64,000 nt of DNA from an uncultured Gammaproteobacteria bacterium (GTDB lineage: Bacteria; Pseudomonadota; Gammaproteobacteria; Enterobacterales; Psychrobiaceae). Positions 18,512 through 30,085 of this stretch are shown piece by piece. The position numbers were made by a program, and so were the translations under genes. The DNA lies in the NCBI GenBank assembly GCA_937139475.1, contig CAKZQF010000008.1, forward strand, positions 1 through 64,000, written 5' to 3'. Every line of letters begins with the position of its first letter. Within the stretch, counting starts at the first letter, position 1. Below the pieces are notes generated by a model. The model saw only the letters and a list, made by a program, of their open reading frames with translations, made no database searches and had not been told where the DNA came from.

Positions 18512-18889
18512 ATGATTGGATATGTCACCCTAGGCACTAATGATCTTGAACGCGCAGTGATTTTTTATGATCAGTTGTTTGCTACAATAGATGCCCCGCG
18601 ATTTTTAGACACCGAGACCTTTGTTGCATGGACGACAGGTCCTGGAAAACCTGGATTGTCAGTCACTAAGCCCTATAACGGACAGTCAGCATCAGTTGGT
18701 AATGGTGTGATGGTTGCGATCGAGCTAGGATCTAATGAGCAGGTAGATGCTTTTTATAGTAAGGCGATAGCGCTGGGGGGGACTTGTGAAGGAGCGCCAG
18801 GCCCACGTGATATGCGTGGGTTTTACGCTGGCTACTTTAGAGACCTAGACGGTAATAAACTTAACGCCTTCCATTTAACTATGGACTAA
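18512..18889 (+). CDS. VOC-family (glyoxalase/bleomycin resistance fold) protein
   Basis: 125 residues from the ATG at 18512, beginning MIGYVTLGTNDLERAVIFYD, the usual start of this family. An in-frame ATG at 18500 would add four residues; ribosome binding sites for both are weak. A single VOC domain: paired beta-alpha-beta-beta-beta units with the C-terminal FRDLDGNKLNAFH. The family includes metal-dependent lyases, dioxygenases and drug-binding proteins. No substrate can be assigned. Confidence 0.85.
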   Translation: MIGYVTLGTNDLERAVIFYDQLFATIDAPRFLDTETFVAWTTGPGKPGLSVTKPYNGQSASVGNGVMVAIELGSNEQVDAFYSKAIALGGTCEGAPGPRDMRGFYAGYFRDLDGNKLNAFHLTMD

Positions 18890-18910
18890 GCCAATTAAGT
18901 CATGGGCAAT

Positions 18911-18935
18911 AAAAAGCCGCTTAAGAGCGGCTTTA
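18911..18935. terminator. Terminator between the VOC gene and hemB
   Basis: AAGCCGCT, TAAG, AGCGGCTT preceded by A's and followed by a short T tract. It sits between convergent genes and could serve both, with the longer A/T run favouring the minus strand (hemB). Confidence 0.7.
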
Positions 18936-18959
18936 TGTTCTCTGTATAACGATTAAGGG

Positions 18960-21837
<2,878 letters not shown>

Positions 21838-21848
21838 TTGATGTCCGA

Positions 21849-22649
21849 TTAAGTTGGTAAGTTAAAAAATTTAATGGTGGTATTCAAACAGTTATTTAGT
21901 AATTGTTCAAGAGGCTCTTGACGCACTTTAGCAACCGCTTCTGCAATGTGTAGTAGGTTTTTGGGCGTATTGTTCCTGGACTTGGGCTTAGGCTTCAGGT
22001 CGCGCGGAATTAAATAGGGAGAGTCTGTTTCTAGCATCAATCGATTATTTGGAATGTATTTTGTCGCTTCTCGCAGCGCATGGCCACGGCGTTCATCACA
22101 GATCCAGCCGGTCACCCCAATATGGAGATCTAAATCAAGATATTGCAATAACTCGTCTTTAGTTCCAGTAAAGCAGTGGATAACGGCATGGCTAAGTTGC
22201 GGACGATAATGCGTTAATAGTTCGACAAATTTATCATGGGCATCCCGTTGATGCATAACAACAGGCATACCTAATTCAGCCGCTAGCTGTAACTGTGCTT
22301 CAAACGCTGCAATTTGCATTGGTCGAGGAGAAAAGTCACGGTTAAAGTCCAGGCCGCACTCACCGATGGCAACGACTTCTGGTTGCTGAGCGAGTTGGCT
22401 TAAATGAGGGATTGATTGTTGAGTTAAAGTCTTCGCATCGTGAGGGTGAATGCCTGCGGTTGAGAAAATCCTGCCTGGATGTTCCTGTGCAAGTCTGTGC
22501 GCCTTATCGCTACTGTCCTCACTGCAGCCTAGTGCTATTAATTTACGGACATTAGCTTGCGCTGCTTCCTCGAGTAGATGGGCCACCTTATTTTCCAAGG
22601 GGCCATTACATAGATTGACGGCGATATCGATTAATTCAGTATTGCTCAC
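21849..22649 (-). CDS. tatD: TatD-family metal-dependent hydrolase/DNase
   Basis: 266 residues, GTG start overlapping the previous stop by 4 bp (GTGA). Close to E. coli TatD throughout: the AGIHPHD, AIGECGLDFNRDF, MHQRDAH, HCFTGT and ETDSPYLIPRDL segments supply the metal ligands of the TIM barrel. TatD enzymes are 3'-5' nucleases with a proposed quality-control role; the link to twin-arginine export is mainly positional. Last gene of the ubi-tat cluster. Confidence 0.93.
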   Translation of the reverse strand: MSNTELIDIAVNLCNGPLENKVAHLLEEAAQANVRKLIALGCSEDSSDKAHRLAQEHPGRIFSTAGIHPHDAKTLTQQSIPHLSQLAQQPEVVAIGECGLDFNRDFSPRPMQIAAFEAQLQLAAELGMPVVMHQRDAHDKFVELLTHYRPQLSHAVIHCFTGTKDELLQYLDLDLHIGVTGWICDERRGHALREATKYIPNNRLMLETDSPYLIPRDLKPKPKSRNNTPKNLLHIAEAVAKVRQEPLEQLLNNCLNTTIKFFNLPT

Positions 22650-23092
22650 TTGATTCTTTTGATCCGTATTTTCTTATTACGGTCGACTTGGCCAAGAAAG
22701 AAAGAGCCTAGCGCTCCTTTTTTGATAAACACTTGTTTTTCAGGTTTGAGCCGATAGCCTATGGAGTCGGTTTGCTTCCAAACCTGGCCATTAGCTAATG
22801 TGAATGTCGATTTACCTCTTGGTCCTTTATTGATATTTACCACTTCAACCAATACTTTTTCTGGTGTGAGAAGGGTTTGCTTAGATTCAAATCCAAATAA
22901 CTCCTGCTTATCAACCACAAGTTGTTGTGAAGGTTTAAGGCTGATCTGGTCAAAGCATTTTAAGCGAGGTTTATCTTTACTAATACTTGCACACTTTGTT
23001 AGTTGTTGCTGTAGAGTGGTTGCGGTCGCCGTGTAGGGCAGGGCAACCACGAGTACAGTGCTGATAAGTTTAAGGCTAAGTTGTCGATTCAT
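22646..23092 (-). CDS. Conserved exported protein of unknown function
   Basis: 148 residues from the ATG at 23092 (an upstream in-frame ATG at 23107 lies further inside tatC). Signal peptide with ALPYTATA ending about residue 25. A Cys pair then lies in QLTKCASISKDKPRLKCFD, and a beta-rich C-terminal part carries ANGQVWKQTDSIGYRL. I recognise the type (periplasmic, N-terminal CxxxxDxxRLxC-like pair) but know no function. The start overlaps the end of tatC by 17 bp and the end overlaps tatD by 4 bp, so all are translationally linked. Confidence 0.75.
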   Translation of the reverse strand: MNRQLSLKLISTVLVVALPYTATATTLQQQLTKCASISKDKPRLKCFDQISLKPSQQLVVDKQELFGFESKQTLLTPEKVLVEVVNINKGPRGKSTFTLANGQVWKQTDSIGYRLKPEKQVFIKKGALGSFFLGQVDRNKKIRIKRIK

Positions 23093-23828
23093 CTTCAACG
23101 TCCTCATTATCCATCTTGGGTTTGTACATCGAAGCGATCACGATACCACATTCAAACAATATCAGCATAGGCACTGCTAACATCGATTGAGAGATGATAT
23201 CTGGAGGTGTCAACAACATGCCGATGATAAAGGCTCCAACCACCACATAAGGGCGCTTTTCACGGAGTTTTTCCGGCGTTGTCACACCACCCCAGCACAT
23301 CAAGATAATGGCGATTGGTATTTCAAATGCCAAACCAAAAGCGAAGAATAGCTTTAGAACAAAGTCTAGATAACTTTCAATGTCGGTAGCAATAGTAACG
23401 CCCTCTGGGGCGACACTGGTAAAAAAGCCAAATACCACTGGAAATACTACATAATAAGAAAATGCGATCCCAGCATAAAATAAAACAGTACTGGAGAATA
23501 ACATTGGCAGAACTAAGCGTTTTTCATGCTTATAGAGTGCCGGTGCGATGAAGCTCCAAATCTGGTGCAATACAAAGGGGATAGCGATGAAGAAGGATAG
23601 CATCATCGTCAGTTTAAAGGGGGCAAAGAACGAAGAGGTTACCCCGGTCGCTATCATCGAAGTTCCCTCTGGCAGATGGGCTTTCAATGGCTCTGAAATG
23701 TAGGCATAGATATCATTGGCAAAATACACTAAACAAACAAATATAGCTAAAACGCTTAAAATAGCCTTTAGTAAGCCATTTCTTAATTCCATCAAATGAC
23801 TTATTAAGGGTTGTTGCGAAGACGACAT
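23076..23828 (-). CDS. tatC: TatC, signal-recognition subunit of twin-arginine translocase
   Basis: 250 residues (E. coli 258), six membrane segments. The N-terminal cytoplasmic motif (LISHLMELRNGLLKA) and first periplasmic loop (YISEPLKAHLP) form the twin-arginine signal site. The conserved Glu lies in the GLAFEIPI segment. TatC with TatB receives folded cofactor proteins. tatB ends 2 bp upstream. Confidence 0.96.
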   Translation of the reverse strand: MSSSQQPLISHLMELRNGLLKAILSVLAIFVCLVYFANDIYAYISEPLKAHLPEGTSMIATGVTSSFFAPFKLTMMLSFFIAIPFVLHQIWSFIAPALYKHEKRLVLPMLFSSTVLFYAGIAFSYYVVFPVVFGFFTSVAPEGVTIATDIESYLDFVLKLFFAFGLAFEIPIAIILMCWGGVTTPEKLREKRPYVVVGAFIIGMLLTPPDIISQSMLAVPMLILFECGIVIASMYKPKMDNEDVEDESTT

Positions 23829-23830
23829 AA

Positions 23831-24178
23831 TTATTCTTTATCTAAAGGCGGCGCCGAAGGCTTGGGCGGCTGGTTTAAGTAGGGGCGTGTTACATCAGCG
23901 GCGGCTTCTTGTAATGTCTTAACTGATTCGCGTAGCTCTTCAGGAATGGCATCGCTGTTAAGATCACTGCTAATGCTTTCGGCTTTCTTTAAATCTGAGT
24001 GAAGCTTATCTATTTCGAGTTCTTGTTCAAGCTCTTGCTTTACGTTATTGGCCATTTTTTTGGCTGTACGAACCCAGCCAGAAACCGTTCGAACGGCGAC
24101 TGGTAGGCGTTCAGGACCTAAAACAATAAGCCCTAACACACCGATAACGATAAGCTCCCAAAATCCAATGTCTAGCAT
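23831..24178 (-). CDS. tatB: TatB, twin-arginine translocase subunit
   Basis: 115 residues. One N-terminal membrane helix ([20 protein letters not shown]) with the Glu at position 8 typical of TatB, then the [12 protein letters not shown] hinge and a long amphipathic and coiled helix ending in a proline-rich tail. Partner of TatC in the receptor complex. Confidence 0.95.
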   Translation of the reverse strand: MLDIGFWELIVIGVLGLIVLGPERLPVAVRTVSGWVRTAKKMANNVKQELEQELEIDKLHSDLKKAESISSDLNSDAIPEELRESVKTLQEAAADVTRPYLNQPPKPSAPPLDKE

Positions 24179-24184
24179 CTGATG

Positions 24185-24418
24185 TTAAGCCTGATCTTTT
24201 TCTTTTGTCTGAACTGTTTCGTTTTCAGCGCTTTTTTCACTTTCTTGATCTTTATTATCAAGTGACTTCTTTTCTTCATCTTCCGGGTTCATTGCTTTCT
24301 TGAAACCCTTTACAGACGAACCCAGATCACTTCCTAAGTTACGAAGCTTTTTTGTGCCAAATAATAATACAATAATCACAGCAACGATTAATAGTTGCCA
24401 AATACCGATGTTTCCCAT
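24185..24418 (-). CDS. tatA: TatA, pore-forming twin-arginine translocase subunit
   Basis: 77 residues from the ATG at 24418, which has GGAG just upstream; the frame extends seven codons further without support. N-terminal helix [34 protein letters not shown] hinge and amphipathic helix, then a charged, Glu/Lys-rich tail. TatA oligomerises to let folded proteins cross. First of the tatABC genes, 90 bp after ubiB. Confidence 0.95.
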   Translation of the reverse strand: MGNIGIWQLLIVAVIIVLLFGTKKLRNLGSDLGSSVKGFKKAMNPEDEEKKSLDNKDQESEKSAENETVQTKEKDQA

Positions 24419-24508
24419 TTTTACTCCAACGTAATACAAATAATTAAGACTAGTCTGTCTATTCTAATCGCTTTTGTGGCATTGTGTACAGTTTCGAATC
24501 AATCAGTG

Positions 24509-26149
24509 CTATTCACTTTTGCTTTTCCAAGCGATTAGCCATGCAATGATACCTGTACTACCCATAATCAACGGTGGCCATGATACTCCGATTGCTTGGT
24601 ATATAAGTGTGGCACAGATCAATAAAGTGGCACCTATTATGAGCCAGAACTGACTTTTTTGCTGTTTATGCTGATTTGCTATTAATTGTTGCTGGTTTTG
24701 GTGCTGTTGCAGCTGATTGCGACGACTTTGCTTCAAATTATCGTAGATTAAGTTCGGTAGCTCAGGCATCTTTTCTGCCCAAAACGGCGCATTGTTCTTT
24801 ATGCCCTGATACAGGGCTTTGGCCCCCATTTGCTCTTTAAGCCAGCGCTCTAAAAATGGTTTCGCGGTTTTCCACAGGTCTAGCTCCGGGTACAGTTGAC
24901 GCCCGAGGCCTTCAATATAAAGCAACGTTTTTTGTAACAGGACCAACTGTGGCTGAACCTGCATATTAAATTGTCGCGCCGTATCAAACAGGGATACTAA
25001 TACGTGACCAAAAGATATTTCAGCAAGCGGTTTGGCGAAAATAGGCTCAAGGACGCGGCGGATAGCCAGTTCAAACTCTTCAACATTTGTGTCTTGGGGG
25101 ACCCACCCCGAATCAACGTGCAGAGTCGCTACTTTGCGATAGTCCTCATTAAAAAAGGCAATAAAATTTTCAGCTAAGTAGCGCTGGTCATCTTTGTTTA
25201 ATGTGCCAATTATGCCACAGTCGATGCCAATATATTTAGGATTCTCGGGTGTTTCTCTGGAGACGAACACGTTGCCCGGGTGCATATCTGCATGAAAAAA
25301 GCTGTCCCGAAAGACTTGGGTGAAAAATACTTCAACACCACGTTCTGCAAGAAGCTGCAGATTTGTACCTTGAGCCTTAAGCGCTTCAATATCACCGACA
25401 GGAATGCCGTAGATTCGCTCCATAACCAACATATTTGGGTAACAGTACTGAGGATAAATTCGCGGTACATACAGTGCGTCGGAATCAATGAAATTATTGC
25501 GTAAAACCTCAGTGTTAGCAGATTCTACTTTCATATCTAATTCATTGAGAATCGTACGCTTATATTCTTCAACAACTTCAACTGGGCGCAAGCGGTGGCC
25601 TAGCTCTGGGATTACTTTCGCTAAGATTTTAGCAAAGGTCGCCATCAGGGCTGTATCACTTAAAATCACTTTCTTGATGTTCGGTCGAATGACTTTAATA
25701 ACTATTTTTTCATTATTCTCTTTTAGTGTCGCGGTGTGAACCTGTGCGATCGACGCGCTAGCTAGTGGTGTTGGCTCAAACTCGCTAAAAACTTCTTCAA
25801 TGGGCCGCTGTAAATTATTGCTTATCAGCTGGCGTGCTTTGTCATTGGAAAAAGCCGGAACGTTATCTTGTAGTTTTGCCAATTCATCAGCAATGTCTTC
25901 GCTGAGTAAGTCACGCCGTGTTGATAGCATTTGGCCAAATTTTACATAAACAGGGCCGAGTTGCTCCAAACAGAGGCGTAAACGGGTTGCCTGGCTTTTT
26001 TCTTTATGACGATTAAATAGCCAAAATAAGGAATAGCGGCCTAATTTGGCCGCAAAAGGTAAATGCTGCCATGGAATTAGCTCATCGAGACCGTGCTCTA
26101 GAAAGACCTTATTTAGATGATAAAAACGGCGTAAGCGATGGAACTTCAT
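24509..26149 (-). CDS. ubiB: UbiB, atypical kinase-like ubiquinone biosynthesis protein
   Basis: 546 residues (E. coli 546). The KxGQ motif is at Lys70-Gln73 (KFGQMLSTR), the alanine-rich nucleotide loop is [10 protein letters not shown], and the catalytic-type [10 protein letters not shown] and DCGIIG segments follow. Two membrane helices lie at about 500-540. UbiB is an ATPase that helps extract or deliver hydrophobic ubiquinone precursors. Its ATG shares one base with the stop of ubiJ. Confidence 0.96.
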   Translation of the reverse strand: MKFHRLRRFYHLNKVFLEHGLDELIPWQHLPFAAKLGRYSLFWLFNRHKEKSQATRLRLCLEQLGPVYVKFGQMLSTRRDLLSEDIADELAKLQDNVPAFSNDKARQLISNNLQRPIEEVFSEFEPTPLASASIAQVHTATLKENNEKIVIKVIRPNIKKVILSDTALMATFAKILAKVIPELGHRLRPVEVVEEYKRTILNELDMKVESANTEVLRNNFIDSDALYVPRIYPQYCYPNMLVMERIYGIPVGDIEALKAQGTNLQLLAERGVEVFFTQVFRDSFFHADMHPGNVFVSRETPENPKYIGIDCGIIGTLNKDDQRYLAENFIAFFNEDYRKVATLHVDSGWVPQDTNVEEFELAIRRVLEPIFAKPLAEISFGHVLVSLFDTARQFNMQVQPQLVLLQKTLLYIEGLGRQLYPELDLWKTAKPFLERWLKEQMGAKALYQGIKNNAPFWAEKMPELPNLIYDNLKQSRRNQLQQHQNQQQLIANQHKQQKSQFWLIIGATLLICATLIYQAIGVSWPPLIMGSTGIIAWLIAWKSKSE

Positions 26150-26754
26150 TAAGATTTCTCTAGCTGGCTGATAGTCTGGGCAATCTTCTCTACTTGCTGT
26201 GACAGGGATTCTACTTGGTCGCTAAAATGAATGAACTCTAACGGACTGATAGTAAGCTTTGCCTCATGCTTTAGGTAATCAGCTAAAGCATGCTTGGTGT
26301 TTACCGATTGAGCCTGAACTGCTGTCGCGAGTCTTTTAGCATTATTGCTCAACCGATGAGCCAGGACATCCCCAGTATACACAGACAGATGTTCTGCCCA
26401 GTCAATATCAAGGTCTGTCAATAGATCGGCGAATCGTTGCAATACTTTGATATCCCCATCAATAACCAATTGTTCGCGCTTGATAAGCTCACTGATATTT
26501 TGTTTGTTCTTGAGTGCGATTAGCGTGTCGATGCCCAAACCAAGTGTGACACTTGCTTCTCCCTCATAGCTCCCTAGTACTTCAATTCTTCGATTGGCGA
26601 TATAAAAGAAAAGAGGCTCTTTATATTCATTGAGCTGAATGTGTATAACATGACCTGACAGCGCGTCTAGCGCTGCATCTGAATCGTGCCCCAAGCTAAT
26701 GAGTTTATTGAGGGTGGTTTCAATAGTGGCGTTGACCAAGCTTGAAAAGGGCAT
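26149..26754 (-). CDS. ubiJ: UbiJ, SCP2-domain ubiquinone biosynthesis factor
   Basis: 201 residues (E. coli 201). The N-terminal SCP2-like lipid-binding domain (about 10-110) is followed by a helical C-terminal part with a coiled coil. UbiJ with UbiK organises the soluble ubiquinone-synthesis complex. It sits between ubiE and ubiB in the classical order, 8 bp after ubiE. Confidence 0.93.
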   Translation of the reverse strand: MPFSSLVNATIETTLNKLISLGHDSDAALDALSGHVIHIQLNEYKEPLFFYIANRRIEVLGSYEGEASVTLGLGIDTLIALKNKQNISELIKREQLVIDGDIKVLQRFADLLTDLDIDWAEHLSVYTGDVLAHRLSNNAKRLATAVQAQSVNTKHALADYLKHEAKLTISPLEFIHFSDQVESLSQQVEKIAQTISQLEKS

Positions 26755-26762
26755 GCTAACTC

Positions 26763-27518
26763 CTAGTATTTATAGCCACGATGTAGGGCGACAATACCAC
26801 CGGTTAAGTTATAGTACTGAGTTTGGTCGAATCCTGCGTTATCCATCATGCTTTGAAGCGTATCCTGATCAGGATGCATACGAATTGATTCTGCAAGGTA
26901 TTTATAACTTTCACTATCATTAGCGATCACCTTACCCATCGTTGGCAAAAGGTTAAAGCTATATAGATCATATGCTTTAGATAGCAGTTCGTTGCTTGGC
27001 TTGGAAAACTCAAGCACCAATAACCGTCCGCCAGGCTTTAACACTCGGTACATTGAGCGCAATGCCTCATCTTTATCTGTCACATTACGTAAACCAAAGG
27101 CAATTGTGATCAAATCAAACGTATTTTCAGGAAATGGTAATGCTTGAGCATTGGCTTGAACATATTGTACGTTGGATACAACGCCTAAGTCGCGTAACTT
27201 GTCGCGCCCTACTTTTAACATCGAATCGTTAATATCGGCGAGAATTACTTGGCCTTCTTTACCAACGATACGTGAGAACTTGGCCGTTAAATCGCCAGTA
27301 CCCCCTGCAAGATCTAACACTTTTTGTCCGGGGCGTACGCCTGAACAGTCTATGGCGAAGCGCTTCCAAAGGCGGTGTACACCAAATGACATAAGATCAT
27401 TCATGATGTCGTATTTTGCAGCAACGGAATGGAATACCTCGGCAACCTTCCCAGCTTTTTCATTAACATCTACTTGCTCATAGCCAAAATGGGTGGTGTT
27501 GTTTTCGTTGCTACTCAT
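26763..27518 (-). CDS. ubiE: UbiE, demethylmenaquinol/2-polyprenyl-benzoquinol methyltransferase
   Basis: 251 residues, as in E. coli. SAM motif I is [15 protein letters not shown], with the UbiE signatures [18 protein letters not shown] and [17 protein letters not shown]. Catalyses C-methylation in ubiquinone and, where present, menaquinone synthesis. First gene of the ubiE-ubiJ-ubiB-tat cluster. Confidence 0.97.
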   Translation of the reverse strand: MSSNENNTTHFGYEQVDVNEKAGKVAEVFHSVAAKYDIMNDLMSFGVHRLWKRFAIDCSGVRPGQKVLDLAGGTGDLTAKFSRIVGKEGQVILADINDSMLKVGRDKLRDLGVVSNVQYVQANAQALPFPENTFDLITIAFGLRNVTDKDEALRSMYRVLKPGGRLLVLEFSKPSNELLSKAYDLYSFNLLPTMGKVIANDSESYKYLAESIRMHPDQDTLQSMMDNAGFDQTQYYNLTGGIVALHRGYKY

Positions 27519-27703
27519 GACATCATCTCGATTAAAAATTTCTTGCTAGTGTACTTGATGGGCGTGGCTTTCTAAACAAAATTAAGCAATTATTTTTTGC
27601 CAAATTAAATAAATTAAAAATTAATTGAACTTAATCAATCTCTGCCACTCTTATATTGTGACATTGAGCTTATCTCTTGTTTCCTTGTAGCTTTACATTA
27701 TCG

Positions 27704-27731
27704 GCACCTTTATTTAAAGGTGCTTTTTTTT
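27704..27731 (+). terminator. Orphan Rho-independent terminator between ubiE and rarD
   Basis: GCACCTTT, ATTT, AAAGGTGC followed by eight T (one interruption afterwards). It reads in the + direction but no + strand gene lies upstream: ubiE is divergent. It must belong to a leader of rarD (attenuator) or a short RNA starting after about 27640. Confidence 0.85.
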
Positions 27732-27810
27732 GCCCTATTTCTTACCTTTAAATAGCAATGGTTGCTTATTAACTTTAAAATAGCCTCTCTTTTCTTAATC
27801 AAGTCAGCTA

Positions 27811-28710
27811 ATGCCACACAATAACGAGTACAAACAAGGGATAATATATGCACTTAGCGCCTATATTATGTGGGGCGTTGCACCTCTGTATTTTAAAATA
27901 ATTGAAGATGTAGCACCGCTAGATATTTTATTACATCGTGTGGTTTGGTCATTTTTATTTATTCTGACAATTTTACTGGTTACGGTAAGGTTTAAAAATA
28001 TTAGAGCGCTGTTAAAACAACGCAAAAAAATTGGCTTGCTGGTGGTTACTTCGCTATTAATTGCAGTGAACTGGTTAATCTTTATTTGGTCGGTAACCAA
28101 TGGCCATATGCTGGATGCTTCGTTAGGCTACTATATCAATCCTATCTTTAATGTGTTGCTTGGCACTGTCTTTTTGCAGGAAAAGCTGAGAAAAATGCAA
28201 TGGGTAGCTGTTTTATTGGCGGTATGTGCTGTATTGATTGAACTACTTGTATTTGGCTCGATTCCTTGGGTTTCTATTTCCTTGGCGGTAACCTTTGGCT
28301 TTTATGGTTTATTGCGTAAAAAAATACAAGCCGATGCGATGAGTGGCTTGTTTATAGAAACGCTCATCTTATTACCATTGGCATTGGCCTATGTAGTCTT
28401 CATCGACTCGAGTTCGCTACAGAGCTTTGTGGCAGAAGGTATTAGCTTCTCTTTAATATTGATTGCATCAGGCGTTGTAACGACATTGCCGCTATTAGCC
28501 TTTTCGGCAGCAGCGATTAGAATCCCACTATCAACATTAGGCTTTATTCAATATATCGGGCCAAGTCTGATGTTACTTTTGGCTGTATTTATGTATAACG
28601 AGCCAATTGGTGAGCATAAACTCCTGTCTTTCGGTTTTATTTGGTTAGCACTGATTGTGTACACTGCCGATGGTTATCGGTTCCGCAACAAACAAAAAGC
28701 TACTGCTTAG
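27811..28710 (+). CDS. rarD: RarD, EamA-family membrane transporter
   Basis: 299 residues, ten predicted helices in two EamA halves. The N-terminal YALSAYIMWGVAPLYFKII and HRVVWSFLF motifs are the RarD signature. RarD is linked to chloramphenicol sensitivity in E. coli, and members export small metabolites; the substrate is uncertain. Its end overlaps the convergent ugpQ by 11 bp. Confidence 0.92.
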   Translation: MPHNNEYKQGIIYALSAYIMWGVAPLYFKIIEDVAPLDILLHRVVWSFLFILTILLVTVRFKNIRALLKQRKKIGLLVVTSLLIAVNWLIFIWSVTNGHMLDASLGYYINPIFNVLLGTVFLQEKLRKMQWVAVLLAVCAVLIELLVFGSIPWVSISLAVTFGFYGLLRKKIQADAMSGLFIETLILLPLALAYVVFIDSSSLQSFVAEGISFSLILIASGVVTTLPLLAFSAAAIRIPLSTLGFIQYIGPSLMLLLAVFMYNEPIGEHKLLSFGFIWLALIVYTADGYRFRNKQKATA

Positions 28711-29404
28711 ATTTCAGCTCAATCCAACGTTTTAGTTTTAGTGGGTAGTCGGTAAACAAACCATCGGCGCCCATTTGATAAAACTGCTCAAATTCCCTTA
28801 TGTCATTGACGGTATAAATAAATACCTTCAACCCTCGTTGATGGGCATCATCTATTATTGCCTGATTGATCGAATCAGAACAAAGGTTAATCGAAACCGC
28901 ATCAAGGTTTTGTGCAAAGGCTGCATAATCTACCATCACGCCGGCACTTAAGGCGCCGATAGCGAGCTGAGGTTGCTGTTGTTTCAACGATTGTAACAAC
29001 GGATGAAAAAAGCTAGAGACAATAAAGTCTTTGTATTCCCAGCCCTTAGAGACGAAATCTTCTATGCATGCAAGAACTAGCGGGGCGCTGGCGTTATCCT
29101 TCAATTCAATATTTAGTGGTACGCGCTGCGCAATCGATAAAATGACTTCGCCCAGTATAGGAATCTTTTGTCCGTTGCCGGCATCAAGTTGGCGTAATTG
29201 TTCAAATGAAAAGTTACTAAGCTCACCGCGGCTACTTGTCGTTCTGTCGACAATTTCATCATGAAAGATAATGAGTTGTCCTTGATGTTCTCTCACATCA
29301 ATCTCTATGGCGTCGGCACCTTGCTTAATCGCTAACTCGATGGCCGCTATGGTGTTTTCTGGGCGCTCGGCGCGTGCGCCTCGATGGGCTATACAAAGCA
29401 TCAT
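28700..29404 (-). CDS. ugpQ: Glycerophosphodiester phosphodiesterase
   Basis: 234 residues, cytoplasmic GDPD TIM barrel without a signal peptide. Catalytic and metal residues are in IAHRGARAERPENT, AIEIDV and IIFHDEIVDRTT. It cleaves glycerophosphodiesters to glycerol 3-phosphate and an alcohol. The ATG shares one base with the stop of the GST gene upstream (TAATG), so the two are coupled. Confidence 0.92.
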   Translation of the reverse strand: MMLCIAHRGARAERPENTIAAIELAIKQGADAIEIDVREHQGQLIIFHDEIVDRTTSSRGELSNFSFEQLRQLDAGNGQKIPILGEVILSIAQRVPLNIELKDNASAPLVLACIEDFVSKGWEYKDFIVSSFFHPLLQSLKQQQPQLAIGALSAGVMVDYAAFAQNLDAVSINLCSDSINQAIIDDAHQRGLKVFIYTVNDIREFEQFYQMGADGLFTDYPLKLKRWIELKSKQ

Positions 29405-30057
29405 TATTTCTCAGTTATTGATGGGAAAAAGATAGCTTCATCATTTTCTTGCCACTTGGCAAATTTTTTCATCGTTTGCTTAAAAGCTTCACTCTGCAGG
29501 AAGCCATCTAACCATCGCTTGACCTGGCGATATCTTGAAGCAGCTAACCAGCCATTTTCGACACCAGCAAATTGGCGGATAAATGGGAAAATAGCAATGT
29601 CGGCATAGCTTATGTGTTGCCCAAACAGATAGGGTTGGTTACTTAACTTTTCTTCCAGCTGAGCTAAAAACTGTTCACCTTGCTCACGATAGTGTGATTG
29701 TGGATATTGCGGGTGGCGATCAAAGTATTTGTACTTGTCCAAATGGCTTTTAAATACATTATCATTGTGATCAATTAACCGTTGCTGTTGCTCTGTGGCC
29801 GGACTTATTACAGGCGCTTTAGATTCAGCGATAGACCAATCAATAATCTCACGACTTTCATCGACGACACTGCCATTATCAACAAGTACTGGCACCGTAC
29901 CCTTAGGAGAATAGCATAATAACGATGGGGGCTTGTCTCGTAATACGACTTCACGTAATTCAACCGTAATGTTATTTAACAAAATTGCCATCCGTGCCCG
30001 CATTGCATATGGGCAACGACGAAAGCTATATAAAATTGGTATATTTACTTGTGTCAT
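29404..30057 (-). CDS. Glutathione S-transferase family protein
   Basis: 217 residues. Thioredoxin-like N-terminal domain with a CPYA motif (Cys15-Ala18), which suggests a cysteine-type (Omega/Beta-like) GST that acts as a thiol reductase or deglutathionylase. The cis-proline is in KGTVPVLV and the glutathione contact in DESREIIDW. Helical C-terminal domain from about residue 90. It lies 28 bp after uvrD. Confidence 0.9.
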   Translation of the reverse strand: MTQVNIPILYSFRRCPYAMRARMAILLNNITVELREVVLRDKPPSLLCYSPKGTVPVLVDNGSVVDESREIIDWSIAESKAPVISPATEQQQRLIDHNDNVFKSHLDKYKYFDRHPQYPQSHYREQGEQFLAQLEEKLSNQPYLFGQHISYADIAIFPFIRQFAGVENGWLAASRYRQVKRWLDGFLQSEAFKQTMKKFAKWQENDEAIFFPSITEK

Positions 30058-30085
30058 TTGCTCACCTGCCTTTAAATTTCATTGA

